Source: Planococcus glaciei (GTDB lineage Bacteria > Bacillota > Bacilli > Bacillales_A > Planococcaceae). Taken from it: 64,000 nt of DNA. The notes beneath the pieces were generated by a model. The model worked only from the letters and a program-made list of their open reading frames with translations. It made no database searches and was not told the origin of the DNA. The translations under genes and the position numbers were made by a program. Of this stretch, positions 47,170 to 55,896 are shown piece after piece. Where the stretch lies: the NCBI RefSeq assembly GCF_900099655.1, contig NZ_FNDC01000005.1, forward strand, positions 142,515-206,514, read 5' to 3'. Every line of letters starts with the position of its first letter. Within the stretch, counting starts at the first letter, position 1.

Positions 47170-47204
47170 AGAAAGCGTCTATCTTCGAAGAAAGGAGTGG
47201 TGGG

Positions 47205-48086
47205 ATGATCGACAACCTGAAAAAAATATACCCTTCCTTGATCGTCTATCAAGAAGAGAGCCAAGGCTTGGATGAACGCTACAATTGGTTTAGAGCAGAA
47301 GCCGGTGAAATCATCGGCATTGAAAAAAGCGAACTGAGCCCGAAAGACCTGTCAGTGCTTGCCGCGTTTATGCCGCCTTACCGGAGCGATGTTCCTGTCC
47401 TGACACCCGACGAACAGAAATGGCGAAACGCGATTGACTCGGACGATGCAGATCCGCTGGAAACGGCAGGGGCATACCGCTTTGTCTATTTCTCCATCAA
47501 AGAAAATCAGATCAGCCCGGAGTTATTCAAAGATGCACTCGCTGAACTGTTTCCGGGCAATGTTACGATTCTGTGGGAAAATGGCCACGAAGGAATTCTG
47601 ATTGAGCAGGAAAGCATCGGCAGCGACAGCATTTCCTACGAAGACATCATCAATATTTTGATGAGCGACTTATACATCAAGATCCATTTCCTGGTCGGCC
47701 CTTTTCGGAACGGGATGGAGCGGGTCAGCCAGTACCATGCGTTTATGCTGACGGCGGCAAAAGCCATTTTTACCGAGTCCAATAAAGCCGTCGCGAATCT
47801 CAGCGATGCCGTGCCGTATTTATTGATTGACCAGGCGAATGCGGACCACTACCGCAGCATACGGGAAATGATCCTGCAAAATTACGCCGATGACGAGGAA
47901 ACCTTGCGGATGATCGAAGTGTTCACGAAATACAATTTGAACGTCTCCGAAACCGCCAAAGCGCTCCACCTGCACCGCAATTCTCTGCAATACCGCCTTG
48001 ACCGCTTCACCGAAAACACCGGCATCGACATCCGAAAATTCCACCAGGCGATGGCCGTCTATTTGGCATTGCTCGTTAAGGTTTGA
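47205..48086 (+). CDS. PucR/CdaR-type HTH regulator
   Basis: 293 residues. The C-terminal 60 residues (FTKYNLNVSETAKALHLHRNSLQYRLDRFTENTGIDIRKF) are the PucR/CdaR HTH_30-type DNA-binding domain. The N-terminal 200 residues form an unassigned sensing domain without a recognisable GAF or GGDEF core. It lies 35 bases after the ROK gene, so the two may be co-transcribed; whether it regulates sugar genes is unknown. Confidence 0.75.
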   Translation: MIDNLKKIYPSLIVYQEESQGLDERYNWFRAEAGEIIGIEKSELSPKDLSVLAAFMPPYRSDVPVLTPDEQKWRNAIDSDDADPLETAGAYRFVYFSIKENQISPELFKDALAELFPGNVTILWENGHEGILIEQESIGSDSISYEDIINILMSDLYIKIHFLVGPFRNGMERVSQYHAFMLTAAKAIFTESNKAVANLSDAVPYLLIDQANADHYRSIREMILQNYADDEETLRMIEVFTKYNLNVSETAKALHLHRNSLQYRLDRFTENTGIDIRKFHQAMAVYLALLVKV

Positions 48087-48115
48087 CTGAATCCACTTTC
48101 AGGAGGTCGGCTAGG

Positions 48116-48964
48116 ATGAAGAGAAAAGAGGGGAAGGCTATTGCTGCCGGCTACCGCCATTCGGTGGCGCTCCGAATAGACGGCACCGTACTAGCAATTG
48201 GAGACAATAAATATGGAGAGTGCGACGTCAGTGATTGGTACGACATCATATCCGTTGCGGCTGGCAGCGCGCATATCGGCAGTTCGCACACGGTCGGGTT
48301 GAAAAAGGACGGCACGGTAATAGCCACTGGCTGGAATAAATACGGCCAATGCGAAGTGGAAGATTGGAAGGATGTAGTCTCAATTGCAGCAGGCTGGCGC
48401 CGCACTGTCGCCATCAAAACGGACGGGACGGTCCTGGCAGTTGGCCAAAACAACGAAGGCCAGTGCAATGTGGGGGATTGGGAGAACGTTGTGGTGGTCT
48501 CGGCAGGTGACTGGCACACAATCGGGTTAAAATTGGACGGAACGACAGCCAGTGTGGGGAACAACCGCTACGGCCAGTGCAATCTCAGTGATTGGCACGA
48601 CTTGATGGGAGTTGCAGCAGGTTACCTGCATACGGTCGGACTGAAAAGTGACGGCACGGTAATCGCTGTAGGTTCCAATAAAGACGATCAATGCGAAGTA
48701 AGCGGATGGAAAAACCTCGTAGCAATTTCTGCAGGCAGCAATCATACAGTCGGGTTGAAGTCGGATGGCTCAGTCGTAGCTGTTGGCCGAAACAATGAAG
48801 GACAGTGCGACGTGAGCGACTGGCGTGATATCTTCACCGTCTCGGCAGGCTGTGCCCACACGCTTGGCCTGAAAGCAGACGGTACGATAGTGGCTACTGG
48901 CCGCAACGATGAAGGGCAGTGCGATGTGAGCGAGTGGAGCGGCATCGGACTGCCGGGCAATTAG
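48116..48964 (+). CDS. RCC1-repeat beta-propeller protein
   Basis: 282 residues from ATG 48116 (AGGAGG nine bases upstream). It consists almost wholly of seven repeats of about 38 residues, each with AGxxHTVGLKxDGTVxAxGxNxxGQCxVSDW. This is the RCC1/regulator-of-chromosome-condensation blade pattern, predicting a seven-bladed propeller. There is no signal peptide or TM segment, so it is probably cytoplasmic; partners are unknown. The repeats are highly alike, suggesting recent amplification or strong constraint. Confidence 0.85.
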   Translation: MKRKEGKAIAAGYRHSVALRIDGTVLAIGDNKYGECDVSDWYDIISVAAGSAHIGSSHTVGLKKDGTVIATGWNKYGQCEVEDWKDVVSIAAGWRRTVAIKTDGTVLAVGQNNEGQCNVGDWENVVVVSAGDWHTIGLKLDGTTASVGNNRYGQCNLSDWHDLMGVAAGYLHTVGLKSDGTVIAVGSNKDDQCEVSGWKNLVAISAGSNHTVGLKSDGSVVAVGRNNEGQCDVSDWRDIFTVSAGCAHTLGLKADGTIVATGRNDEGQCDVSEWSGIGLPGN

Positions 48965-49012
48965 TGGTGGTCATCAAAGAAGAGCTTGAAAGAGAGCTAA
49001 TATATAGAACCA

Positions 49013-49050
49013 AAAGATTGAGCGGAGCGATTCCGTTCAATCTTTTTTAT
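49013..49050 (+). terminator. Terminator after RCC1 gene
   Basis: AAAGATTGAGCGGA pairs with CCGTTCAATCTTT, plus a T run. Confidence 0.75.
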
Positions 49051-49215
49051 TTGCGGCAGGCAAGTTTTAGCAGGAAAAAACTCCACCTCTATCGAATTTG
49101 TGGCTATACTTGATAGACAGAGAAACGGCGTTGAGTTGATGAAAGACCCACTGTTAAACTACCGGTAGTTTAATGCTTGAAGTTGAAGATACGGAAGAAA
49201 GGAAAGGTGGGAGGA

Positions 49216-49875
49216 ATGAAGGCGGTCACGAAGATTTTTTGGATGGGTGCGGTGATGTTGCTGATGGCAAGCTGTGGAAATGCGAATGAAGAATCCGCAA
49301 AGGATGCTCTAGAGGAAAGTTCAGCAACCGAAACCACAGAAAAAGATGCAACCGAAACAAAAGAAAATACATCAAACAAAGAAGGGGAGGAAGCGGATAT
49401 GGAAAAGGAAAACGAAATCACTCCAGAAGAAACGGTATCGACTGAGACGGATAGCACTTCTGCAGATGCAGGCAACCAGCAAGATGAAGATGCTTTTGCC
49501 GAGTACACGAGCGAGCAGATCGAATATGCCAGAGTGTGGCTGCAGCTCGGGCCGAATCAGGACATCGACGGCTTGTATGTGGAGCGCATCCCGGCAGATA
49601 CCCCGCTCAATCCAGACGATGAAACAAGCGGCGTTTACCCGGAAGACGTCATCCAATTGGCCGGTTCCCGCTTAGTCGATGGCTCCGTTACCTACAGCGG
49701 AAACGGCAACGGCACGATCAACGTCTACAACGTGCCGCTGCGCTGGGACGGCGAGTATCCAGCCGGGGAAGAGTTCTATACGGAGATTATTGATAATACC
49801 GAACTCGTGCTCATTGATGTTGGCGAAGACACGGAAGTCATCCGCTTGATCGAATTGCTGAAAGAACAGCCATAA
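49216..49875 (+). CDS. Secreted lipoprotein with Glu/Thr-rich linker
   Basis: 219 residues from ATG 49216 (AAGGTG upstream). A lipoprotein signal ends at Cys20 (LLMASC); residues about 22-100 are a low-complexity acidic linker rich in Glu, Thr and Ala, and the C-terminal ~115 residues form a compact domain (EYTSEQIEYARVWLQLG, GSVTYSGNGNGTINVYNVP). Similar proteins are common in Bacillales, but I do not recognise a named family. Confidence 0.7.
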   Translation: MKAVTKIFWMGAVMLLMASCGNANEESAKDALEESSATETTEKDATETKENTSNKEGEEADMEKENEITPEETVSTETDSTSADAGNQQDEDAFAEYTSEQIEYARVWLQLGPNQDIDGLYVERIPADTPLNPDDETSGVYPEDVIQLAGSRLVDGSVTYSGNGNGTINVYNVPLRWDGEYPAGEEFYTEIIDNTELVLIDVGEDTEVIRLIELLKEQP

Positions 49876-49914
49876 GAATAAAAAAGCAAGAATGGAGTCA
49901 TGAGGAGGTCAGTC

Positions 49915-50403
49915 ATGAAAATGTTTTTCCATTACAACTGGATGGTCCGGGAAGAATGGTACCGGTGGTGTGAGGAACTCAGTGAAGAAGAGCTGCTGAA
50001 GAAACGCACCGGCGGCCAAGGCAGTATCCTCAAAACGCTTTTCCACATAGCGGATGTGGAATGGAGCTGGATTCGCTTACTGGAAGGAAAAGACGATTTC
50101 CAGGAAGACTTCGAGAAATACAACAGCCTGGAAAAGGTGCGTGAGCTTGACGCGCAGTTCCGGCCGGAAGTCGAAAACTTTTTGGCGAACTGGGATGACA
50201 GCATGGAACACCGCCTACTGAAGACACCCGGACGAGACGGAACCATCGACATCGACCAATGGGGAGAAGTAATGCGGCACGTTATCGCGCACGAAATTCA
50301 TCATATTGGTCAGTTATCAATCTGGGCGAGGGAATTGGAGAGAGAACCGGTGTCTGCGAATCTCGTGGGACGGGGTCTACCTGAATTGAATAAAAACAAA
50401 TAA
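49915..50403 (+). CDS. DinB/YfiT-family protein
   Basis: 162 residues from ATG 49915 (GAGGAGG six bases upstream). DinB four-helix bundle with a metal-binding His triad: HIADVEWSW (His47-type) and HVIAHEIHHIGQ. Family members act as thiol-dependent (often bacillithiol) S-transferases or metal-dependent hydrolases. It is monocistronic with a strong terminator. Confidence 0.85.
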   Translation: MKMFFHYNWMVREEWYRWCEELSEEELLKKRTGGQGSILKTLFHIADVEWSWIRLLEGKDDFQEDFEKYNSLEKVRELDAQFRPEVENFLANWDDSMEHRLLKTPGRDGTIDIDQWGEVMRHVIAHEIHHIGQLSIWARELEREPVSANLVGRGLPELNKNK

Positions 50404-50434
50404 AAACAGAAAGCCGCCGCTTTCTGTTTTTTAT
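50404..50434 (+). terminator. Terminator after dinB-like gene
   Basis: AAAACAGAAAGC pairs with GCTTTCTGTTTT, with a T run. Confidence 0.8.
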
Positions 50435-50502
50435 TTTAGTAAGGATAATAATCGCTCAATTGATGGTTTTGGCATTAATGTTTTCTTTAAACTACTACTA
50501 TT

Positions 50503-50931
50503 TTAATTGATTAAATGCTTAAGCCATTTGCTCAATATAGGTATCTCATCATTATAGATTGTCGCAATGACATTATTGCCATCTGTTATGATCAGGGAAT
50601 CTAAAGGTACATTGTTTGCCTCTACATCTTCAGATATTCCACTAGCCGGCCAGTTAGTTCCACATAAAAAGGGTGGCTCTGCTCCAACTAAAAATCTTGA
50701 AGGGTCTTTTTCCAGCTGTAAAATTAACTGATCGTTGAGGTCATAACCTGCAAATTCATACACTTGATTAGTTACTTCTGCAACAATTGTTAATTTATAT
50801 AATGATGTTCTAAACAATCTTTTTTGTTCTTTGATGTTAGGTTCAATCTTAAAAATTACTTCTTTTAGTTTCAGTGATTTCGTTTTTTCAACATGAAAAG
50901 TTGCTTGGTCTAAATTCATAGGCACTTCCAT
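50503..50931 (-). CDS. Hypothetical protein, 142 residues
   Basis: AT-rich gene with the ATG at 50931 preceded by AAGGA at eight bases. The soluble product has a predicted beta-rich core (SLYKLTIVAEVTNQVYEFAGYDLNDQLILQLEKD) and a C-terminal helix. No family is recognised. Its lower GC than the genes before it suggests it belongs to the accessory region starting here. Confidence 0.55.
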   Translation of the reverse strand: MEVPMNLDQATFHVEKTKSLKLKEVIFKIEPNIKEQKRLFRTSLYKLTIVAEVTNQVYEFAGYDLNDQLILQLEKDPSRFLVGAEPPFLCGTNWPASGISEDVEANNVPLDSLIITDGNNVIATIYNDEIPILSKWLKHLIN

Positions 50932-51470
50932 CGTCTCATTCCTTCATTAACAGTTTGTTGTTCCATAATCTAACCCGTTTGTTGAAGATTAACCTTTCCT
51001 AATTACATAATGAGTTAATCTAACACGCCAATAAGTCCTAACATCAATAGCCTCATTCGTGCTTTCTTTTTATAAATATACCATTATAAGTACAGAAATT
51101 AGAAGATTGTCGGTATAAGAGGCTTGCTGAAAGAAATCTAAAGTAATTAATAAAACCTGGAAGCAGCAAAACGTATGCTGCTCCAGGTTTATTTTTGGAA
51201 AATGGATTTTCCCTTGAGAATTAATCTAAAGTTATAATTTTTTCCTAAAGCTCCATGTTCAAATTGAAGAATATAGTGGTTTTACCGAAGACATAATAAT
51301 AATCAGTAAATTTTTCCAAAAGTAGACAATTGACATTTAAATAATGCTAATATTAAGGCATTAGTAATTCAGCTGTATTTTGAATCAACATTTTAAGCAA
51401 AGCTGTAAGCGCTTGATTTATATATTATTCAAACTATTAATTTTTCTAGATTCAGAGAGGCTGAATATTT
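50932..51470. other. AT-rich gene-free stretch at the edge of the island
   Basis: About 540 bases without a credible gene. A strong orphan hairpin (AACCTGGA-AGCAGCA with TGCTGCT-CCAGGTT, about 51157-51197, flanked by A and T runs) looks like a bidirectional terminator whose gene is gone. An AAGCGCTT sequence near 51408-51416 resembles half a cre. It probably marks the border of acquired DNA. Confidence 0.45.
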
Positions 51471-53081
51471 ATGGGAATGACCGAACTAAAAACTTGGGAC
51501 TTTAATAAATCTACTTTGGAAAGTATCAAAAACGATACTTACTTTGACTATCCAGTGGTCTATTTTTTAAACAATAATACTACAGTATATATTGGAGAAA
51601 CTGTGGCCTTTAAAAATCGGATGAAGTCTCATTTGAATAATATCGAGCGAAAGAAATTAGAAAAGATGACTCTCATCATCCATGAAGAATTTCACCGGTC
51701 GGCTACATACAATATCGAAACCAAACTCATCAATTATTTCTTAGGCGATAATCGCTACAAGCTGCAGAACAAGAGCCAGACTGCGCAAAGCGTCACGCAC
51801 AACTACCATAACAAGGAATTCTTCGACAAAGAGATATTCAATGATATATGGAAAGAATTATTGAAAAGGAAGATGGTTAATAACCCTGCTCACGTAATTG
51901 AAAACAGGGACATATTCAAACTTTCGCCTTTTAAAGAGCTGACAATGACGCAGCTCGAGCTTAAAACAAAAATTCTGGAAGTATGCGAAGAACACATCCA
52001 TGATGATGAAACGTTTGTATTCATGGTCAAGGGAGAAGCAGGTGTAGGGAAGAGTGTAGTTCTAAGTTCCGTGTTCAATAGCATCCAGGAGCTGGCGGCT
52101 GATAAAAATTCCAATCTCCATCAAACAAAAAATTATTTGCTCGTAAATCATTCAGAAATGCTGAAAACGTATAAAAACATTGCTGCCAATGTGAAGTTTC
52201 TCAAAAAGAATAACTTCGACAAACCCACGAGTTTTATTAATAAACAAAAGAAAGCTGCGGAAAAAGCGGATATTGTCCTGGTCGACGAAGCGCATTTATT
52301 GTTGAGCAGGGCTGATGCTTTCAATGGATTCAATGAAGACAACCAATTGGAGGAAATCATTAAGCACAGTAAAGTCGTCATCGTTGTCTATGATGAAAAA
52401 CAGGTTTTAAAATTGAAAAGCTATTGGGACGAGGAGCGGCTGAAGAATGTAGTGCCGGACAATCAAACTGAAGAGCCTTATATTTTAAAAGAACAGTTTC
52501 GCATGAATGCTGGAGACGAAGTGATCGACTGGATTGATAATTTTGTAGAGAAGCGAATTCTAAAGTTACCAAGAGATGAAAAATATGATTTTCAAATATT
52601 CGACTCTGCCAAGGGAATGCATGATGCCATAGTGGAAAAGAATAAAGAGCACGGCCTCTCCAGAGTGGTATCGACATTTGACTATGAACATAAGAAAGAT
52701 GGCGAGCAGTACTTCATTAGAGAAGACAGTCTTGAAATCCCATGGAATTCCACCGATACCAAAAACACTTGGGCAGAAAAGCCGGAGACAATTAAAGAAG
52801 CGGGATCCATCTATACGATTCAAGGCTTTGATTTAAATTATGTAGGAGTGATATTGGGGCCGTCAGTTACCTACGATGACAAAAATGATTGTTTGAAGAT
52901 TATTACTGAGAAATATAGCGACACCGAGGCATTCAGAGGAAAGGACGGCATTGAGGATGTTGAAAGAGCGAAAGAACAAATCATATTGAATTCTATAAAT
53001 GTGTTGATGAAGAGAGGGATAAAGGGGCTTTATATTTATGCTAGCGATGAGGGGTTGAGGGAGCGAATTCTGAAACTTTGA
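51471..53081 (+). CDS. GIY-YIG nuclease / DUF2075 SF1-helicase fusion
   Basis: 536 residues. Residues about 25-110 are GIY-YIG-like (YPVVYFLNNNTTVYIGETVAF, then RMKSHL and a later Glu in NIETKLI). From about 150 a DUF2075 (Schlafen group 3-like) SF1 ATPase follows: Walker A GEAGVGKS (188-195), Walker B IVLVDEAHLLL, EQFRMNAGDEVIDWI, and GSIYTIQGFDLNYVGVILGP. The combination implies DNA or RNA translocation linked to cleavage, typical of defence proteins. GC is higher than in the genes just downstream, so it may have arrived separately. The ribosome site is GAGAGG. Confidence 0.8.
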   Translation: MGMTELKTWDFNKSTLESIKNDTYFDYPVVYFLNNNTTVYIGETVAFKNRMKSHLNNIERKKLEKMTLIIHEEFHRSATYNIETKLINYFLGDNRYKLQNKSQTAQSVTHNYHNKEFFDKEIFNDIWKELLKRKMVNNPAHVIENRDIFKLSPFKELTMTQLELKTKILEVCEEHIHDDETFVFMVKGEAGVGKSVVLSSVFNSIQELAADKNSNLHQTKNYLLVNHSEMLKTYKNIAANVKFLKKNNFDKPTSFINKQKKAAEKADIVLVDEAHLLLSRADAFNGFNEDNQLEEIIKHSKVVIVVYDEKQVLKLKSYWDEERLKNVVPDNQTEEPYILKEQFRMNAGDEVIDWIDNFVEKRILKLPRDEKYDFQIFDSAKGMHDAIVEKNKEHGLSRVVSTFDYEHKKDGEQYFIREDSLEIPWNSTDTKNTWAEKPETIKEAGSIYTIQGFDLNYVGVILGPSVTYDDKNDCLKIITEKYSDTEAFRGKDGIEDVERAKEQIILNSINVLMKRGIKGLYIYASDEGLRERILKL

Positions 53082-53161
53082 GAAGTACACTAGTACAATT
53101 ATTAAAACTGATTGGAAGATTGAAGTGACGGTTTTACAAATAGCAAGTATGGGAGATGGTA

Positions 53162-53800
53162 ATGTTGGGAACTTCAAAACGGAACATTGAGAAAAAAGTT
53201 AAAGAATTATTAGAAGGAAAACCATATCAGGAATTAAATGTATCTGCTCCGGAACTATCTAAAAAAATTCTCACAAAAAAAGAATTGATTTCTCAGTTAG
53301 CAGATGAAGATACTATTCAAGAATCTTTTATAACTATCAAAAATAGCTTTTTAAACTTGTCAGGCATTGGCTATAAGGGTAAAACTAAAAAAGAAGTACT
53401 AGAAGACCCATTAACACAAGAGGAATTTATTAATATGATTTTAAATGAAATAGAAAATGAGGAGTTTCTCAATAAATCTATTCTAGAGAAAGCTTATAAG
53501 ATTGCTATGATCAAGATGTTGAAAAAGGATGATTTTGATATATATGCATTTGCTCATATACTCTTTTTCCATTTAATACATCAAATTTTACTCAAGCAAC
53601 TATACGATACTTTAAAAGAGGTATATGAAGATTTACCATATGAAAAAATCAATAATTTAATTTTGAACTTAACTAATCAAATCATAAATGATACTATTTA
53701 CGATTTAGTAAATAATTTTGTAGATAAGAAGTTACCTTTAAATAGTGTATTAGATAGAATTATAATAGAAACTCAGAATGCAAGTTTTGGGGAGTTTTAA
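53162..53800 (+). CDS. Small helical protein, possible QatB-like component
   Basis: 212 residues from ATG 53162 (GGGAG six bases upstream). The N-terminus MLGTSKRN recalls the GTS start of QatB proteins, followed by a charged helical domain and a hydrophobic helical C-terminal half (IYAFAHILFFHLIHQILLKQL). No enzymatic motif is visible. It directly precedes a QueC-like gene with no gap, the place of qatB in qatABCD anti-phage loci. QatB identity is inferred from order and the short N-terminal match. Confidence 0.5.
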   Translation: MLGTSKRNIEKKVKELLEGKPYQELNVSAPELSKKILTKKELISQLADEDTIQESFITIKNSFLNLSGIGYKGKTKKEVLEDPLTQEEFINMILNEIENEEFLNKSILEKAYKIAMIKMLKKDDFDIYAFAHILFFHLIHQILLKQLYDTLKEVYEDLPYEKINNLILNLTNQIINDTIYDLVNNFVDKKLPLNSVLDRIIIETQNASFGEF

Positions 53801-53801
53801 A

Positions 53802-54998
53802 ATGGTAATTGTACAGAAGATTAATGAAGACTTACATGCTTCTTTACTAGATAGTTTTCCTTATGACTATAATAATCCTAAGCATCTAAAAGTAATAGAC
53901 TTAGTTACTGTTATGGGTAGCATTTATGTCGCTGATGTAACTACTACTTCTAGAAAAGAAATTAGGGTGGTAATTCCAGTTTTTAATTATGACAGATGGA
54001 CTTTGATTGAAAAAGAAGTTAATCAGCTAGTTCAATGGGTTTCTGGCGAGAACTTTGTCATTTCATTTATCCATAGAGAGCACTCTTTATTTACAAATAT
54101 CCCTAATCATAAACTAGAGCTTTCAACTAATAATCCAGTTACTCTTTTTTCAGGTGGTTTAGATTCACTTACTGGTGCTTACAGGAATTATAAAGACAAT
54201 ATCAAGAGTGATTATCTAGGATTTATTAATAAAAGCGAAGAAAAGACTCATCAAGAAATACTAAAAGATTTTTATTTAAGCATTTTTAAGGGTATTGAAA
54301 TTACTTTAATTCATAAACCAGTTCCGAAAAAGAAACATTTAACTCAAGCTACAAGGTCGTTGCTATACTTTGCACTCGCTGTTGCCAAATGTATTTTTAA
54401 TAATAGCTCAGATGTATACTTGTATGAAAACGGAATATTATCGTTAAATCCAGAAATAAATAATAGGTTTACTACGAAGACGACCCATCCTCGAACTTTA
54501 TATATGTACAGATCTATACTTGAAAAAGTAGAATTGAAAGTAACCTTACATCATCCGTTTATTTTTAAGACCAAGGGAGAAAGTATTGAGGAAATGGATG
54601 ATGCTTTTAAAAATCAAATAAAAGATTCATTCACTTGTGGAGCAGGAAGATCAAATTTAAAACCACACAAAGGACAATGTGGAGTCTGTATACCTTGTTT
54701 GTTAAGGAAGATTTCTATGGCAGCTTATAATAATGAAGCGTTTGATAGTAAGTATTTTGTCGAATATAATACAAAAGTTAAAGAAGTAAAAGATGATTTG
54801 CATAGAAAAGAACTTTTAAGTAATTTAAATTATTTTGAGAAGTATTGTGAATATATTTCTAAGGGAACAATTAATATTGAAACGCGTATAAAGGAATCTT
54901 TTTATATGGATCAGAATTATCTCAAAGAGAACCAAAAAATGTTTCGAAAATTCCAAGAGGAGTTTGAAAGGTATATGAAAAAATATGACCCATATTGA
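53802..54998 (+). CDS. QueC-like ATP-PPase, QatC-type
   Basis: 398 residues from ATG 53802 (GGGGAG seven bases upstream). The N-terminal ~105 residues have no QueC equivalent. The PP-loop motif VTLFSGGLDSLTG is at 113-125 (SGGLDS 117-122), and the zinc-type cluster C...CGVCIPCLLRK is near 283-304. The long N-terminal extension is typical of QatC rather than housekeeping QueC (~220 residues), and no queD/queE/queF is nearby. It may act on a guanine-like or nucleotide substrate in defence. It overlaps the TatD-like gene by 14 bases. Confidence 0.75.
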   Translation: MVIVQKINEDLHASLLDSFPYDYNNPKHLKVIDLVTVMGSIYVADVTTTSRKEIRVVIPVFNYDRWTLIEKEVNQLVQWVSGENFVISFIHREHSLFTNIPNHKLELSTNNPVTLFSGGLDSLTGAYRNYKDNIKSDYLGFINKSEEKTHQEILKDFYLSIFKGIEITLIHKPVPKKKHLTQATRSLLYFALAVAKCIFNNSSDVYLYENGILSLNPEINNRFTTKTTHPRTLYMYRSILEKVELKVTLHHPFIFKTKGESIEEMDDAFKNQIKDSFTCGAGRSNLKPHKGQCGVCIPCLLRKISMAAYNNEAFDSKYFVEYNTKVKEVKDDLHRKELLSNLNYFEKYCEYISKGTINIETRIKESFYMDQNYLKENQKMFRKFQEEFERYMKKYDPY

Positions 54999-55719
54999 TA
55001 CCCATGTGCATATCGATTTTTATTCCGACCCCATGAAAGTTGCTTTACAATATGAGTCGTTAAAAATTTATACAATGTTTGTAACTAACTTACCTGAAAT
55101 CTTTAATAAGCATTTGAATGCTTTTAATAATTTTAAATATGTTCGTTTATGTCTAGGCTATCATCCACAAGTAGCTAGTGAATATGAGTTAGATAAGGTC
55201 ATGTTTCAGGAGCTTGTTAAACATACAAAATATGTTGGGGAAGTAGGACTTGATTTTCAAAATGAAACAGAATTAATAATTGAGAGACAAAAAGATGCTT
55301 TTAAATTTATTACTTCAAAAAAATTCAATCAAGGAAGAGTGTACTCTATACATAGCAGAGGCACAGAAGATATGGTGTTAAAAATTTTGAAAGAAAATGA
55401 AGTGAAGCACGCAATATTTCACTGGTACAGCGGAAAGCTAACCACAGCTGATAAGATTATTGATATGGGATATTACTTTTCAGTTAATGCCAAGATGTTA
55501 TCTAGCAAGAATGGTTATAAATTAATTCAGAGAATCCCTAAGGAACGACTTTTATTTGAAACTGATGGTCCGTTTGCGTTAAATAATAAAAAAATAGTTT
55601 ATCCACAACAAATAAAAAATATTTATTCGGATTTCAATGATATAATTCCAGGTTTTGAAGAGATAGTTTTTAATAATTTCCGAAAACTACTCATAGAGAA
55701 GGACTTACAATATAGATAA
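54985..55719 (+). CDS. TatD-like metal-dependent nuclease, QatD-type
   Basis: 244 residues with the full TatD ligand set: HIDTHVHID (His7, His9), GEVGLDF (Glu), IHSRGTED (His), FHWYSG (His) and FETDGPFA (Asp). The family acts as 3'-5' exonuclease or DNase. The start lies 14 bases inside the QueC-like gene, so translation is coupled. This order (small protein, QueC, TatD) matches qatBCD. Confidence 0.8.
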   Translation: MTHIDTHVHIDFYSDPMKVALQYESLKIYTMFVTNLPEIFNKHLNAFNNFKYVRLCLGYHPQVASEYELDKVMFQELVKHTKYVGEVGLDFQNETELIIERQKDAFKFITSKKFNQGRVYSIHSRGTEDMVLKILKENEVKHAIFHWYSGKLTTADKIIDMGYYFSVNAKMLSSKNGYKLIQRIPKERLLFETDGPFALNNKKIVYPQQIKNIYSDFNDIIPGFEEIVFNNFRKLLIEKDLQYR

Positions 55720-55896
55720 ATATTTAAATTGTGGGGATGAGCAAGTAGGCATATGAAACTGGAAAAGAGCAAGAGAATCTGTTGATTTGAAAGAGGAAAA
55801 GAAGGGGGATTATGTAAAAAATCTTCATGTAGACGCTTATTTATTTTAAGAGGCGTGTATTAATATAGTGAGTCTGAGACTCAAAAGGAGAATTCA
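55720..55896. promoter_or_regulatory. Likely start of a new transcription unit
   Basis: A 177-base gap, the largest between genes in the 53162-58463 block, with AT-rich sequence, a decayed GAAGGGGG site and a clear AAAAGGAG ribosome site before 55897. No terminator is visible, so read-through from the TatD-like gene remains possible. Confidence 0.35.

Noticed and set aside
51400..51420. A possible cre half-site (AAGCGCTT) upstream of the GIY-YIG/helicase gene
   Set aside because: Only the palindromic core matches; catabolite control of a defence-type gene is unlikely without more evidence.
51471..53081. The helicase fusion considered as a true QatA
   Set aside because: Its motifs are SF1/DUF2075, not KAP-type; it is listed as a possible replacement only.
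53162..55719. The QueC-like gene considered as part of queuosine biosynthesis
   Set aside because: It has a ~105-residue N-terminal extension, lacks queD/E/F neighbours, and is overlapped by a TatD-like nuclease, so the defence-type QatC reading fits better.
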